11,934 nucleotides of DNA from J013 sp038521775 (lineage in GTDB: Bacteria > Pseudomonadota > Alphaproteobacteria > Rhodobacterales > Rhodobacteraceae), in NCBI GenBank assembly GCA_038521775.1, contig JBCBKN010000112.1:1-11934 (forward strand), in the 5' to 3' direction. This document shows, one piece after another, positions 5,281 to 11,934 of this stretch (position 1 is its first letter; each line of letters begins with the position of its first letter). The notes under the pieces are model-generated. The model was given only the letters and a program-made list of their open reading frames with translations. It was not told the origin of the DNA and searched no databases. The position numbers were made by a program, and so were the translations under genes.

Positions 5281-6657
5281 TCAGTGCATCTCGGCCGTTT
5301 CTTCCTGACCGATTGCCGCATCGGCCAGCCAGCCCGTCCAGGCCTGCTTGGCCCGCGCTGTATAGGCGAGCGCCCGCTCGCGCTTGCCGCGCCGCCCGCC
5401 CCGCACCCCGTCGAGCGGCGGGAAGAGGCCGAAATTCACATTCATCGGCTGAAAGCTCGTGGCCTCGGCCCCGCCGGTGATGTGGGCGAGCAGCGCCCCG
5501 GTCGCCGTGGTCTGGGGCGGCGCAGGCAGATCGCGGCCAGCGGCATCGGAGAGCGCCATCCGCCCGGCCAGCAGCCCCATTGCAGCGCTTTCGACATAGC
5601 CCTCAACCCCGGTGATCTGACCGGCAAAGCGCAGCTGCGGCCGCGCGCGCAGCCGCATTTGCCCATCGAGCAGGCGCGGAGAATTCAGAAACGTGTTCCG
5701 GTGGATGCCGCCCAGCCGGGCAAAGCGCGCCTCCTCCAGCCCGGGGATCGTCCGCAACACCTCGGCCTGCGCGCCATAGCGCATCTTGGTCTGGAACCCC
5801 ACGATATTGTAGAGCGTGCCCAGCGCATTGTCGCGGCGAAGCTGCACCACGGCATGGGGTTTCTCGGGCCGGTGCGGATTGGTCAGACCTACGGGTTTGA
5901 GCGGGCCGTAGCGCAGGGTCTCGCGGCCCCGCTCGGCCATCACCTCGATGGGCAGACAGCCCTCGAAATAGGGCGCATCCTCGCCGTCGTGAAACGCGGT
6001 CTTCTCGGCCGCCAGCAACGCGTCGATAAAGGCATCGTATTGCGCGCGGTCCATGGGGCAGTTGATATAGGCGCGGCGCTCGGCCTCGGTCTCGCCCTTG
6101 TCATAGCGCGACTGCATCCAGGCTTGGCCCATATCGATGCTGTCGGCATAGACGATGGGGGCAATCGCATCGAAAAAGGCCAGCGCATCCTGCCCGGTCA
6201 GCGCCAGGATGTCGCGGGCCAGCGCCGGCGATGTGAGCGGCCCGGTGGCGATGATGACCGCGCCCCAATCGGCGGGCGGCAGATCGGCAACCTCGCCTCG
6301 GGCGATCTCGACCCGTGGATGGGCGGTGAGGCGCGCGGTGATCTCGGCCGAGAACGCCTCGCGGTCCACCGCCAGCGCCCCGCCTGCCGGCACCGAATGG
6401 CGGTCGGCGACGGTCATGATGAGCCCGCCCGCCTGGCGCATCTCCCAATGCAGAAGACCCACCGCATTGGTCTCGTCATCGTCCGAGCGAAACGAGTTCG
6501 AGCAGACCAGCTCGGCCAGCCCATCGGTGCGATGCGCAAAAGTGCCGGTCTGGGGGCGCATCTCGTGCAATACCGCCTGGTGACCTGCTTGCGCGATCTG
6601 CCAGGCGGCCTCGCTGCCGGCCATCCCGCCGCCGATGATGTGAATGGGGTCTGCCAT
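5281..6657 (-). CDS. trmFO: tRNA (uracil-54-C5)-methyltransferase, folate/FAD-dependent
   Basis: TrmFO makes ribothymidine (m5U54) in the T-loop of tRNAs, using methylenetetrahydrofolate as carbon donor and reduced FAD. The 458-residue length is normal. The FAD-binding glycine motif GGGMAGSE occupies residues 9-16. The hallmark LVCSNSFRSDD carries C52, matching the first redox-active cysteine of the family, and FEGCLPIEVMAERG carries C234, which fits the second. FAGQITGVEGYVESAAMGLLAG is the conserved C-terminal FAD contact, and PMNVNFGLFPPL near residue 415 is also typical. GAGAGG lies directly before the ATG. The gene is 76 bp downstream of the DUF4304-like gene on the same strand and may belong to that series. 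No clear terminator follows; a 14-bp palindrome at 5265-5278 lacks a T-run. Confidence 0.96.
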   Translation of the reverse strand: MADPIHIIGGGMAGSEAAWQIAQAGHQAVLHEMRPQTGTFAHRTDGLAELVCSNSFRSDDDETNAVGLLHWEMRQAGGLIMTVADRHSVPAGGALAVDREAFSAEITARLTAHPRVEIARGEVADLPPADWGAVIIATGPLTSPALARDILALTGQDALAFFDAIAPIVYADSIDMGQAWMQSRYDKGETEAERRAYINCPMDRAQYDAFIDALLAAEKTAFHDGEDAPYFEGCLPIEVMAERGRETLRYGPLKPVGLTNPHRPEKPHAVVQLRRDNALGTLYNIVGFQTKMRYGAQAEVLRTIPGLEEARFARLGGIHRNTFLNSPRLLDGQMRLRARPQLRFAGQITGVEGYVESAAMGLLAGRMALSDAAGRDLPAPPQTTATGALLAHITGGAEATSFQPMNVNFGLFPPLDGVRGGRRGKRERALAYTARAKQAWTGWLADAAIGQEETAEMH

Positions 6658-6733
6658 GCCTCTCGTCTACCGCAGCCGGGCCATGAGGGGAAGCGTCAGC
6701 CGCGGCGATGCGGGGGCGGTGCGCGGCCCGAGG

Positions 6734-7378
6734 TCAGGGCAGGACCGGTTCCGCCCGTGCCGGCAAAGCCAAGAGGTCGCGCCCCTTGCGGATCCGTGCC
6801 TCGATCAGGGCGCGGCAGTCCTCGCCATCCGAAAGAAGCGCCAGAAGCTCCTGGCAAAACGCATTGCGCTCCACCCGCCAGGCGATCCCGTCGGTTGGAC
6901 CGAGGGCCTCGTTAAGATGCCCGACTGCGGCGTCGGTCTTGTGCAAAAGCGCGGCGAGCACGCCCGAATGCACATGCGCCCAGTTCCCGGGGGCGTCGGT
7001 CGGCTGGGTTGCCGCATAGGCCTTGTGCAGGCTCTGCAGCCGGTCTGCGGTGCTGCGCACATAGCCTGCCGCCCGCTCGGCCATCCGGGCGATTTCGGGC
7101 GCGAACCGGTCAACCGTGTCGAACGCGACATGCGCGTCGTGCTGGAGCAGCACATCGAAGGACCAGGTCTCTTTGGGGATCCACAGCCAACCGACGCCGA
7201 GCGTCAGGCCAGCGCCCTGCGCGTAACTTGCGGGTCTGAACTCGATCCCCGTCACATACCAGCCATTGTCGACATACCAAAAGCGCGAGCGCCCTTTGCG
7301 GCGCGCGCCAAGCGGGGCGAGCGCTGCCTTCGCCGCCTTGTTGATCAGGGAGGAAGGGTCGCTGCTGCCGCCTGCCAT
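6734..7378 (-). CDS. DUF4304-like protein of unknown function
   Basis: The 214-residue soluble protein has no signal peptide or membrane segment. Its N-terminal half (about residues 25-75: KGRSRFWYVDNGWYVTGIEF, later LGVGWLWIPKETWSFDVLL) resembles DUF4304-type domains, which read as a beta-sheet with conserved Arg, Phe and Trp. The C-terminal half is mainly helical, with LHKTDAAVGHLNEALG and EDCRALIEARIRKGRDLLAL recalling a repeat-like helical bundle. No catalytic motif is visible. The ATG at 7378 is chosen over the GTG at 7384. Neither has a close Shine-Dalgarno; the nearest strong one, GGAGGGG at 7410-7404, is placed for a tiny frame ending at 7381, so translation may be coupled. The gene lies 40 bp behind maiA on the same strand. 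Its role is unknown and no link to homogentisate is evident. Confidence 0.75.
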   Translation of the reverse strand: MAGGSSDPSSLINKAAKAALAPLGARRKGRSRFWYVDNGWYVTGIEFRPASYAQGAGLTLGVGWLWIPKETWSFDVLLQHDAHVAFDTVDRFAPEIARMAERAAGYVRSTADRLQSLHKAYAATQPTDAPGNWAHVHSGVLAALLHKTDAAVGHLNEALGPTDGIAWRVERNAFCQELLALLSDGEDCRALIEARIRKGRDLLALPARAEPVLP

Positions 7379-7418
7379 GGTCACGCCGTGCCCATTCGCT
7401 CAGCCCCTCCGCACAGCA

Positions 7419-8063
7419 TCACGAGGGAATGCCGGCCGGTTTGACCCGGTCGGGATGCGCCGCGGCGATGGGCGGGATCGCCTCCAGCGCGGCGGCGATG
7501 CTCAGAATGCGCGGCATGTGGCTCAGATCCACCTCCCAGCGCCGGGCATTATAGACCTGCGGCACCAGACAGATATCGGCCAAGCTGATCTGATCGCCAT
7601 GGCAATAGGGCCCCGTCGCCGGATGGTCGAGCATCGCCTCCAGCATCGCCAGCCGATCGGGCATAAAGGCATGCATCCAGGCCTTCATCTCGATTGCACC
7701 GCCTGACAGCGATTGGGCGGTCTTTGCCACGGAGAGGTTCAGAACCGGGTGGATCTCCATGGCCACGGCATAGGCTAGGGCGCGGACCCGGGCGCGGCCG
7801 GGCGGATCCTCGGGCAGGAAACCGGCCGAGCGGGTCTCGTCCAGATACTCCAAGATCGCCAGCGACTGGGTCAGGGTCAGGCCGTCAAACTCCAGCGTCG
7901 GCACCAGCCCCTGGCGGTTGCGCGACAGGTTCTCGGGATGCCGGTTCGCGCCGGCCAGAAGATCGACGGCAACCGTCTCATAGTCGATCTCCAGCAGGTT
8001 GAGCGCAATGCGCAGCCGATATGCCGCCGAGGAGCGCCAATAGTCGTAAAGCACCGGGTTCAT
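7419..8063 (-). CDS. maiA: Maleylacetoacetate isomerase (zeta-class GST)
   Basis: MaiA isomerises maleylacetoacetate to fumarylacetoacetate with glutathione, the step between HmgA and FahA. The 214-residue protein has the GST layout. The N-terminal thioredoxin-like half carries the zeta-class active-site pattern RSSAAYRLRIALNL (10-23), with S11/S12 in place of the usual catalytic Ser pair. GLVPTLEFDG holds the cis-proline and LTQSLAILEYLDE the glutathione-contact Gln-Ser. The helical C-terminal half includes HGDQISLADICLVPQVYNARR. Its ATG shares bases with the marR stop (ATGA overlap), so the two are translated together. It lies divergent from hmgA-fahA, which completes the pathway on the other strand. 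Confidence 0.93.
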   Translation of the reverse strand: MNPVLYDYWRSSAAYRLRIALNLLEIDYETVAVDLLAGANRHPENLSRNRQGLVPTLEFDGLTLTQSLAILEYLDETRSAGFLPEDPPGRARVRALAYAVAMEIHPVLNLSVAKTAQSLSGGAIEMKAWMHAFMPDRLAMLEAMLDHPATGPYCHGDQISLADICLVPQVYNARRWEVDLSHMPRILSIAAALEAIPPIAAAHPDRVKPAGIPS

Positions 8064-8518
8064 GCGGAATTCCTTTCCAAGAGCTGGTCCAGCGACCGGC
8101 GAAAGCGTTCTGCCTGCGTGGCATCAAGCCTGGCCAGAACGTCGCTTTCGAACTGGCGGGCAAGGGGCAGGATCTGGTCAAAAAGCGCCTGACCTTCCGA
8201 TGTGAGCGACAGCGCCACCAGCCGCCGGTCATCCTTGGCGGCCGCCTTGGTCAGCAGCCCTGCATGCTCCAACCGCGCCGCCGCCCGGCTGACCTTTGAC
8301 TTGTCCATATCGACCCGGGCATGGATCTCACGCACGCTCACCGTGCCGGCCTGGGCGAGATGCGCAATCACCCGCCATTCCGCAATGCTGATCCCGAACT
8401 GCCGGGTGTAGATCCGCCCGAATTCCCGGCTGACCCGGGCCGACAGGACGGCAAGCTGATAGGGCAGAAACGCGTCCAGATCGAACGCATCATCGGGGTG
8501 ATGCACAGCCTCGGTCAT
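8060..8518 (-). CDS. MarR-family regulator, likely of homogentisate catabolism
   Basis: A 152-residue winged-helix regulator. Helix 1 and the dimer region precede GISIAEWRVIAHLAQAG; the recognition helix is DKSKVSRAAARLEHAGLL, and the wing reads DDRRLVALSLTSEGQALF, the classical MarR DxR...LTxxG pattern. MarR dimers usually bind short palindromes and release them when a phenolic or similar ligand binds, so homogentisate or a related acid is a plausible ligand (inference). The ATG at 8518 starts the family-like N-terminus; the upstream in-frame extension would cross the hmgA promoter. The ribosome binding site is weak. The stop overlaps the maiA start by 4 bases. The gene is divergent from hmgA across 121 bp that contain a fitting operator. 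Confidence 0.9.
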   Translation of the reverse strand: MTEAVHHPDDAFDLDAFLPYQLAVLSARVSREFGRIYTRQFGISIAEWRVIAHLAQAGTVSVREIHARVDMDKSKVSRAAARLEHAGLLTKAAAKDDRRLVALSLTSEGQALFDQILPLARQFESDVLARLDATQAERFRRSLDQLLERNSA

Positions 8519-8639
8519 ATCCCAAACCCCATCGCTGAACCTTCGCAATTGGCGCTCTGTCACGCGCCACGTTGACTTCGTTGCAAATACAACGATACTC
8601 CGAACAGCGCGACTCGGCAAGCGAGAGGAGACGCAGGCG
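8519..8639. promoter_or_regulatory. Divergent control region marR-maiA / hmgA
   Basis: These 121 bp separate the two halves of the homogentisate cluster. They hold the hmgA promoter, the palindrome between its elements, and on the hmgA side AGGAG at 8626-8630 before the ATG at 8640. I could not assign a clear -35/-10 pair for the leftward marR promoter. Confidence 0.8.
8572..8599 (+). promoter_or_regulatory. hmgA promoter with MarR-type operator (8578-8595)
   Basis: TTGACT at 8572-8577 (-35) and GATACT at 8594-8599 (-10) are 16 bp apart. Almost the whole spacer is a perfect palindrome, TCGTTG-N6-CAACGA (8578-8595). An 18-bp palindrome wedged between the two promoter elements is the classic arrangement for a MarR-type repressor that blocks RNA polymerase. 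The same dimer could also reach the leftward promoter and give autorepression. Confidence 0.75.
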
Positions 8640-10001
8640 ATGAACAAGCAGACCTCACCTGACACGCTCAACAGCCATGACAGCCGCTATGGCACCAGCC
8701 CCGGCTATATGCCCGGCTTTGGCAATGATTTTGAGACCGAGGCGCTGCCCGGCGCGCTGCCCCAGGGCCGCAACTCGCCCCAGCGGGTGAATTACGGGCT
8801 TTATGCCGAGCAGCTGTCGGGCTCGCCCTTCACCGCGCCGCGCGGGCAGAACGAACGCTCCTGGATGTACCGCATCCGCCCCTCGGTCAAACATACCAGC
8901 CGGTTTGCCAAGATCGACATGCCGTTCTGGAAGACCGCGCCGAACGTCATTCCCGATGTGATCTCGCTGGGCCAGTATCGCTGGGACCCCGTGCCCTTCC
9001 CGGCCGAGGGCTGCAGCTTTGTCTCCGGCATGCGCAGCGTCACCACGGCCGGCGATGTCGGCACGCAGGTGGGCATGGCCGCGCATGTCTATCTGGCCAA
9101 TCGCGACATGGTCGATGAGGTGTTCTTTTCGGCCGACAGCGAGCTTCTGGTCGTGCCTCAGCAGGGCCGGCTGGAGATTTTCACCGAATTCGGGCTGATT
9201 GAGCTTGAACCGCTGGAGATCTGCGTGCTGCCCCGCGGCATGGCCTTCAAGGTCAGCCTGCCCGATGGCGAGGCGCGCGGCTTTGTGTGCGAGAATTACG
9301 GCGCGAAGTTCACCCTGCCCGGGCGCGGGCCGATCGGGGCCAATTGCATGGCCAATCCGCGCGACTTCAAAACCCCCATTGCCGCCTTTGAGGATCGCGA
9401 CACGCCGCATCGGGTGATCATCAAATGGTGCGGTGATTTCCATGCCTGCGAGATCGGCCATTCGCCGCTGGATGTCGTGGCCTGGCATGGCAATTACGCA
9501 CCCTACAAGTATGATCTGCGGACCTATTCTCCGGTGGGTGCGATCAGTTTCGACCACCCCGATCCCTCGATCTTTACGGTGCTGACCGCCCCCACGGCCG
9601 AGGAGGGCACGGCCAATATCGACTTTGTGATCTTCCCGCCGCGCTGGCTGCCGCAGGAGGACACCTTCCGCCCGCCCTGGTATCACAAGAACATCATGTC
9701 CGAGCTGATGGGCAATGTGTTCGGCCAGTATGACGCCAAGCCCGAGGGGTTTGTGCCGGGCGGCATATCCCTGCACAATTGCATGCTGCCGCATGGGCCC
9801 GACCGCAACGCCTTTGACAAGGCCACCACCGAAAGCTGGGATCCGGTGAAGCTTGCCAACACCATGAGCTTTATGTTCGAGACCCGCTTTCCCCAGCAGC
9901 TCACCGAGTTTGCCGCGCGTGAGGCGCCGTTGCAGGACGACTACATCGATTGCTGGGACGGGTTGGAGAAGAAGTTCGACGGCACGCCGGGACTGAAATA
10001 G
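8640..10001 (+). CDS. hmgA: Homogentisate 1,2-dioxygenase
   Basis: HmgA opens the ring of homogentisate with O2 and Fe(II) to give maleylacetoacetate, the central step of tyrosine and phenylalanine breakdown. The 453-residue protein is full length. It begins with the family signature YMPGFGNDFETEALPGALPQ and later SWMYRIRPSVKH. The iron ligands are all present: H349, E355 (WYHKNIMSE) and H385 (CMLPHGPD), with the same 6- and 30-residue spacing as H335/E341/H371 of the human enzyme. H306 in FDHPDPS matches the human catalytic base H292. AGGAGA lies 8 bases before the ATG. It is first in the rightward operon, controlled by the TTGACT/GATACT promoter with its internal palindrome. Its stop is followed 85 bp later by a small membrane protein gene. 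Confidence 0.97.
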   Translation: MNKQTSPDTLNSHDSRYGTSPGYMPGFGNDFETEALPGALPQGRNSPQRVNYGLYAEQLSGSPFTAPRGQNERSWMYRIRPSVKHTSRFAKIDMPFWKTAPNVIPDVISLGQYRWDPVPFPAEGCSFVSGMRSVTTAGDVGTQVGMAAHVYLANRDMVDEVFFSADSELLVVPQQGRLEIFTEFGLIELEPLEICVLPRGMAFKVSLPDGEARGFVCENYGAKFTLPGRGPIGANCMANPRDFKTPIAAFEDRDTPHRVIIKWCGDFHACEIGHSPLDVVAWHGNYAPYKYDLRTYSPVGAISFDHPDPSIFTVLTAPTAEEGTANIDFVIFPPRWLPQEDTFRPPWYHKNIMSELMGNVFGQYDAKPEGFVPGGISLHNCMLPHGPDRNAFDKATTESWDPVKLANTMSFMFETRFPQQLTEFAAREAPLQDDYIDCWDGLEKKFDGTPGLK

Positions 10002-10086
10002 CCCCTCTGTCGCCAAATTGACCGCTGTCACAGCTTGGCCGCGATTTTATGTCTAGGCTGGCCAAAATGTGGCAAAGGAGCGTGGT

Positions 10087-10293
10087 ATGGACTTCCTCAA
10101 AGCACCCGAGGCCGAGCCCTCGACCTTCGAGACCGTCATGGGCTTTGTCTCCGACCAACCCTTGATCTCCGCGCTGGCGATCGGTCTTTGCATTGCCATG
10201 GTCTGCGGCGGGCTGGGCATCGGCGGCGGCAGCAGTGATGGCGGCGGCTGGGGCGATTCCGGCGGTGGCGATGGGGGCGGTGGTGGCGACTGA
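10087..10293 (+). CDS. Small single-span membrane protein with Gly/Asp-rich tail
   Basis: A 68-residue protein of no family I can name. Residues 1-27 are polar and acidic (MDFLKAPEAEPSTFETVM). Residues 31-49 (PLISALAIGLCIAMVCGGL) form one membrane helix. The tail from about 50 onward is almost only Gly, Ser, Asp and Trp and ends in GGGGGD. Low-complexity Gly tails of this kind also follow the membrane segment in TPM/YgcG-type proteins, but the TPM domain is absent. AAAGGAG lies 6 bases before the ATG, which fixes the start; an in-frame GTG at 10069 lacks such a site. It sits between hmgA (85 bp) and fahA (42 bp), all rightward, so it is probably co-transcribed. Its role is unknown. Confidence 0.75.
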   Translation: MDFLKAPEAEPSTFETVMGFVSDQPLISALAIGLCIAMVCGGLGIGGGSSDGGGWGDSGGGDGGGGGD

Positions 10294-10335
10294 CCCCCAA
10301 AACGAGAACCGACAAGACGACCGACAGGGATAGAA

Positions 10336-11583
10336 ATGCTGATCAAAAGCTGGGTGGAGAGCGCGAATGCGCCGGAGGCACCCTTTCCGCTTAACAACCT
10401 GCCCTTTGGGGTGTTTTCGGCCGGCGACGCGCCCCGCTGCGGCGTTGCGATCGGCGACCAGATCCTCGATCTTGCGGCGGCGGAGGCCGCCGGGCTGATC
10501 GATGGCGCGGGTTTTGGCACCCCGGCGCTGAACGGCTTCATGTCCCAGGGCCCGGCCGCCTGGCAGGCCTTGCGCGACCGGTTGACCGCGCTGCTGGCCG
10601 CGGGTGCGGATCAGGCCGCGGCGCCCTACCTGCGGCCCCAGGCGGGTGCGACGATGCATCTGCCCTTCGAGGTCAAGGGCTATACCGATTTCTATGCCGG
10701 GCGGCATCACGCGACCAATGTCGGCACCATGTTTCGCGGGGCAGAGAACGCGCTGCCGCCCAACTGGCTGTCGATCCCCATCGGCTATAATGGCCGGGCC
10801 TCCACCGTGGTTGTCTCGGGCACGCCGATCACCCGCCCCTTGGGCCAGATGAAGCCGCCCAGCGCCGAGGCGCCGATTTTCGGGCCCTGCAAGCGGCTCG
10901 ATATCGAGCTGGAGATGGGCGCGGTCATCGGCACCCCCAATGCGATGGGCCAGCCGGTCAGCGTGGCCCAGGCCGATGCGATGATCTTTGGCTATGTGCT
11001 TTTGAACGACTGGTCGGCGCGCGACATCCAGGCCTGGGAGTATCAGCCGCTCGGCCCGTTCCAGGCCAAGGTCTTTGCCACCACGATCAGCCCCTGGGTG
11101 GTCACCAAGGCCGCGCTCGAGCCCTTCCGCACCGCGACGCCCGCCCGCGAACGCCCGCTTCTGCCCTATCTGCAGGAGCGTGGCCCGATGCTCTATGACA
11201 TCGATCTTTCGGTGCTGATGCAGCCCGAGGGCGCGGCCCGGCCCACGACCATCGCGCGCACAAACTACCGCGAGATGTATTACTCCGCCGCCCAGCAGCT
11301 TGCGCATCACGCCGTCGGCGGCTGTCTGATGCAGACCGGCGATCTTCTGGGCTCGGGCACCATTTCGGGCCCCACGCCCGAGAGCCGCGGCTCGCTTTTG
11401 GAGCTGAGCTGGGGCGGCAAGGAGCCCATCACCCTGGACACGGGCGAGACCCGCAGCTTTCTTGAAGACGGCGATATCATGACCCTCACCGGCTGGGCGC
11501 AGGGCGCAGGCTATCGCGTTGGCTTTGGCGACTGCGTGGGCACGATCCTGCCATCGCCGGCCGAACCGAACTGGGAACAGTGA
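10336..11583 (+). CDS. fahA: Fumarylacetoacetase
   Basis: FahA hydrolyses fumarylacetoacetate to fumarate and acetoacetate, the last step of tyrosine breakdown. The 415-residue protein has the N-terminal SH3-like domain (about 1-110) followed by the FAH catalytic beta-roll. Metal and active-site residues match mouse FAH in spacing: D118 and H125 in DFYAGRHHATNVG (mouse D126/H133), E191 and E193 in LDIELEMG (E199/E201), and D225 in LNDWSARDIQAWEY (D233). The C-terminal GDLLGSGTISGP is also characteristic. AGGGA lies shortly before the ATG. The stop is one base from the start of the next gene, so the two are almost certainly translated in series. Confidence 0.97.
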   Translation: MLIKSWVESANAPEAPFPLNNLPFGVFSAGDAPRCGVAIGDQILDLAAAEAAGLIDGAGFGTPALNGFMSQGPAAWQALRDRLTALLAAGADQAAAPYLRPQAGATMHLPFEVKGYTDFYAGRHHATNVGTMFRGAENALPPNWLSIPIGYNGRASTVVVSGTPITRPLGQMKPPSAEAPIFGPCKRLDIELEMGAVIGTPNAMGQPVSVAQADAMIFGYVLLNDWSARDIQAWEYQPLGPFQAKVFATTISPWVVTKAALEPFRTATPARERPLLPYLQERGPMLYDIDLSVLMQPEGAARPTTIARTNYREMYYSAAQQLAHHAVGGCLMQTGDLLGSGTISGPTPESRGSLLELSWGGKEPITLDTGETRSFLEDGDIMTLTGWAQGAGYRVGFGDCVGTILPSPAEPNWEQ

Positions 11584-11584
11584 C

Positions 11585-11934
11585 ATGAGCAAGAGCTTCG
11601 CCTCGGCCGGCGATATGGCCGAAAAGACCATCAGCTTTTCCGAGATCGGGCCGGGGCTCTGGGCCTTTACCGCCGAGGGCGACCCCAATACCGGCGTGAT
11701 CATCGGCGATGACAGCGTGATGATCGTCGAGGCCCAGGCCACGCCGCGCCTGGCCCGCAAGGTGATCGAAAAGGTCCGTGAGGTGACCGACAAGCCGATC
11801 ACCCATCTGGCGCTCACCCATTACCACGCGGTGCGGGTGCTGGGCGCCTCGGCCTATGGCGCGCGCGAGATCATCATGTCCGAAAAGGCCCGCTCGATGG
11901 TCGCCGAGCGCGGGCAGGAGGATTGGGACAGCGA
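11585..11934 (+). CDS. Metallo-beta-lactamase-fold hydrolase, 3' end cut by window
   Basis: Only the first 116 residues are in the window; the frame is open to the last base. The start follows the family pattern IGPGLWAFTAEGDPNTGVIIGDDSVMIVEA, typical of the first beta-strands of the metallo-beta-lactamase fold. The metal motif region reads THYHAVRVLGASAY (78-91). H79 and H81 are kept, but the Asp and His of the usual HxHxDH are replaced by V83 and R84. A second-site metal is therefore unlikely; it may bind one metal or have changed chemistry. It starts one base after the fahA stop (TGAcATG), with a poor ribosome binding site, implying coupling to fahA. I recall such genes beside fahA in related bacteria, but the substrate is not known to me. 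Confidence 0.88.
   Translation, partial: MSKSFASAGDMAEKTISFSEIGPGLWAFTAEGDPNTGVIIGDDSVMIVEAQATPRLARKVIEKVREVTDKPITHLALTHYHAVRVLGASAYGAREIIMSEKARSMVAERGQEDWDS

Noticed and set aside
5284..6915. 543-codon open frame on the plus strand
   Set aside because: It is antisense to trmFO and part of the DUF4304-like gene; composition only, no motif.
8655..10031. 458-codon open frame on the minus strand
   Set aside because: It is antisense to hmgA, whose iron ligands are all verified; no family features are visible in the reverse frame.
10018..10060. TTGACC at 10018-10023 as a separate promoter for the small gene
   Set aside because: No acceptable -10 lies 16-18 bases downstream; the nearest AT-rich hexamer (TTTTAT, 10045-10050) is 21 bases away. 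Read-through from hmgA is the simpler explanation.
9901..11817. 638-codon open frame on the minus strand
   Set aside because: It lies wholly antisense to the end of hmgA, the small gene, fahA and the metallo-beta-lactamase gene, all with clear family motifs. Its protein is low-complexity Arg/Gly/His-rich, as expected of an antisense frame in GC-rich DNA.
1..11934. Defence system, prophage, integron or biosynthetic cluster
   Set aside because: All large genes belong to core metabolism, repair or tRNA modification. There is no integrase, transposase, nuclease or toxin-antitoxin pair, and no terminal repeat apart from the fold-back at 1-251.

Overview
The window looks like chromosomal DNA from a high-GC alphaproteobacterium, most likely Rhodobacterales/Rhodobacteraceae. 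This rests on the protein types, the gene neighbourhoods (hisI divergent from an IscU/NifU-like scaffold; marR-maiA divergent from hmgA-fahA), and two operators of the alphaproteobacterial LexA form GTTC-N7-GTTC. No mobile element, CRISPR array, rRNA or tRNA gene was found.

Layout. Positions 1-1921 hold recG reading rightward with its 5' end missing. The first 251 bases are a perfect 110-bp inverted repeat around a 31-bp spacer, so the apparent N-terminus of the reading frame is a reversed copy of recG itself; this is probably a fold-back chimera at a sequence end. Positions 1922-2715 hold twin LexA boxes on a promoter, a small SOS-type membrane protein gene, and about 300 bases of hairpin-rich DNA without a convincing gene that ends in an intrinsic terminator. 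Positions 2716-3638 hold a divergent pair: an Fe-S scaffold protein (leftward) and hisI (rightward). Positions 3583-5136 hold a leftward pair, a SAM methyltransferase then gluQ, behind a good sigma-70 promoter; gluQ ends inside hisI. Positions 5281-8518 hold a leftward series: marR, maiA, a DUF4304-like gene and trmFO. Positions 8640-11934 hold a rightward series: hmgA, a small glycine-rich membrane protein gene, fahA and a metallo-beta-lactamase-fold gene cut by the window end.

How the genes work together. HmgA, MaiA and FahA are the three consecutive enzymes taking homogentisate (from tyrosine and phenylalanine) to fumarate and acetoacetate. They sit on both sides of one divergent promoter region. 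A perfect 6-6-6 palindrome lies exactly between the -35 and -10 boxes of hmgA, and the adjacent marR gene is the obvious candidate for the repressor. TrmFO and GluQRS are both tRNA-modification enzymes. RecG and the LexA-controlled small protein form a DNA-damage theme at the left end.

Most promising for new biology: the SOS-controlled 72-residue membrane protein (a possible analogue of the Caulobacter division inhibitor SidA), the structured non-coding stretch behind it, and two uncharacterised members of the homogentisate cluster (the small glycine-rich protein and the metallo-beta-lactamase-like protein with an altered metal motif). I see no complete new multi-gene system.
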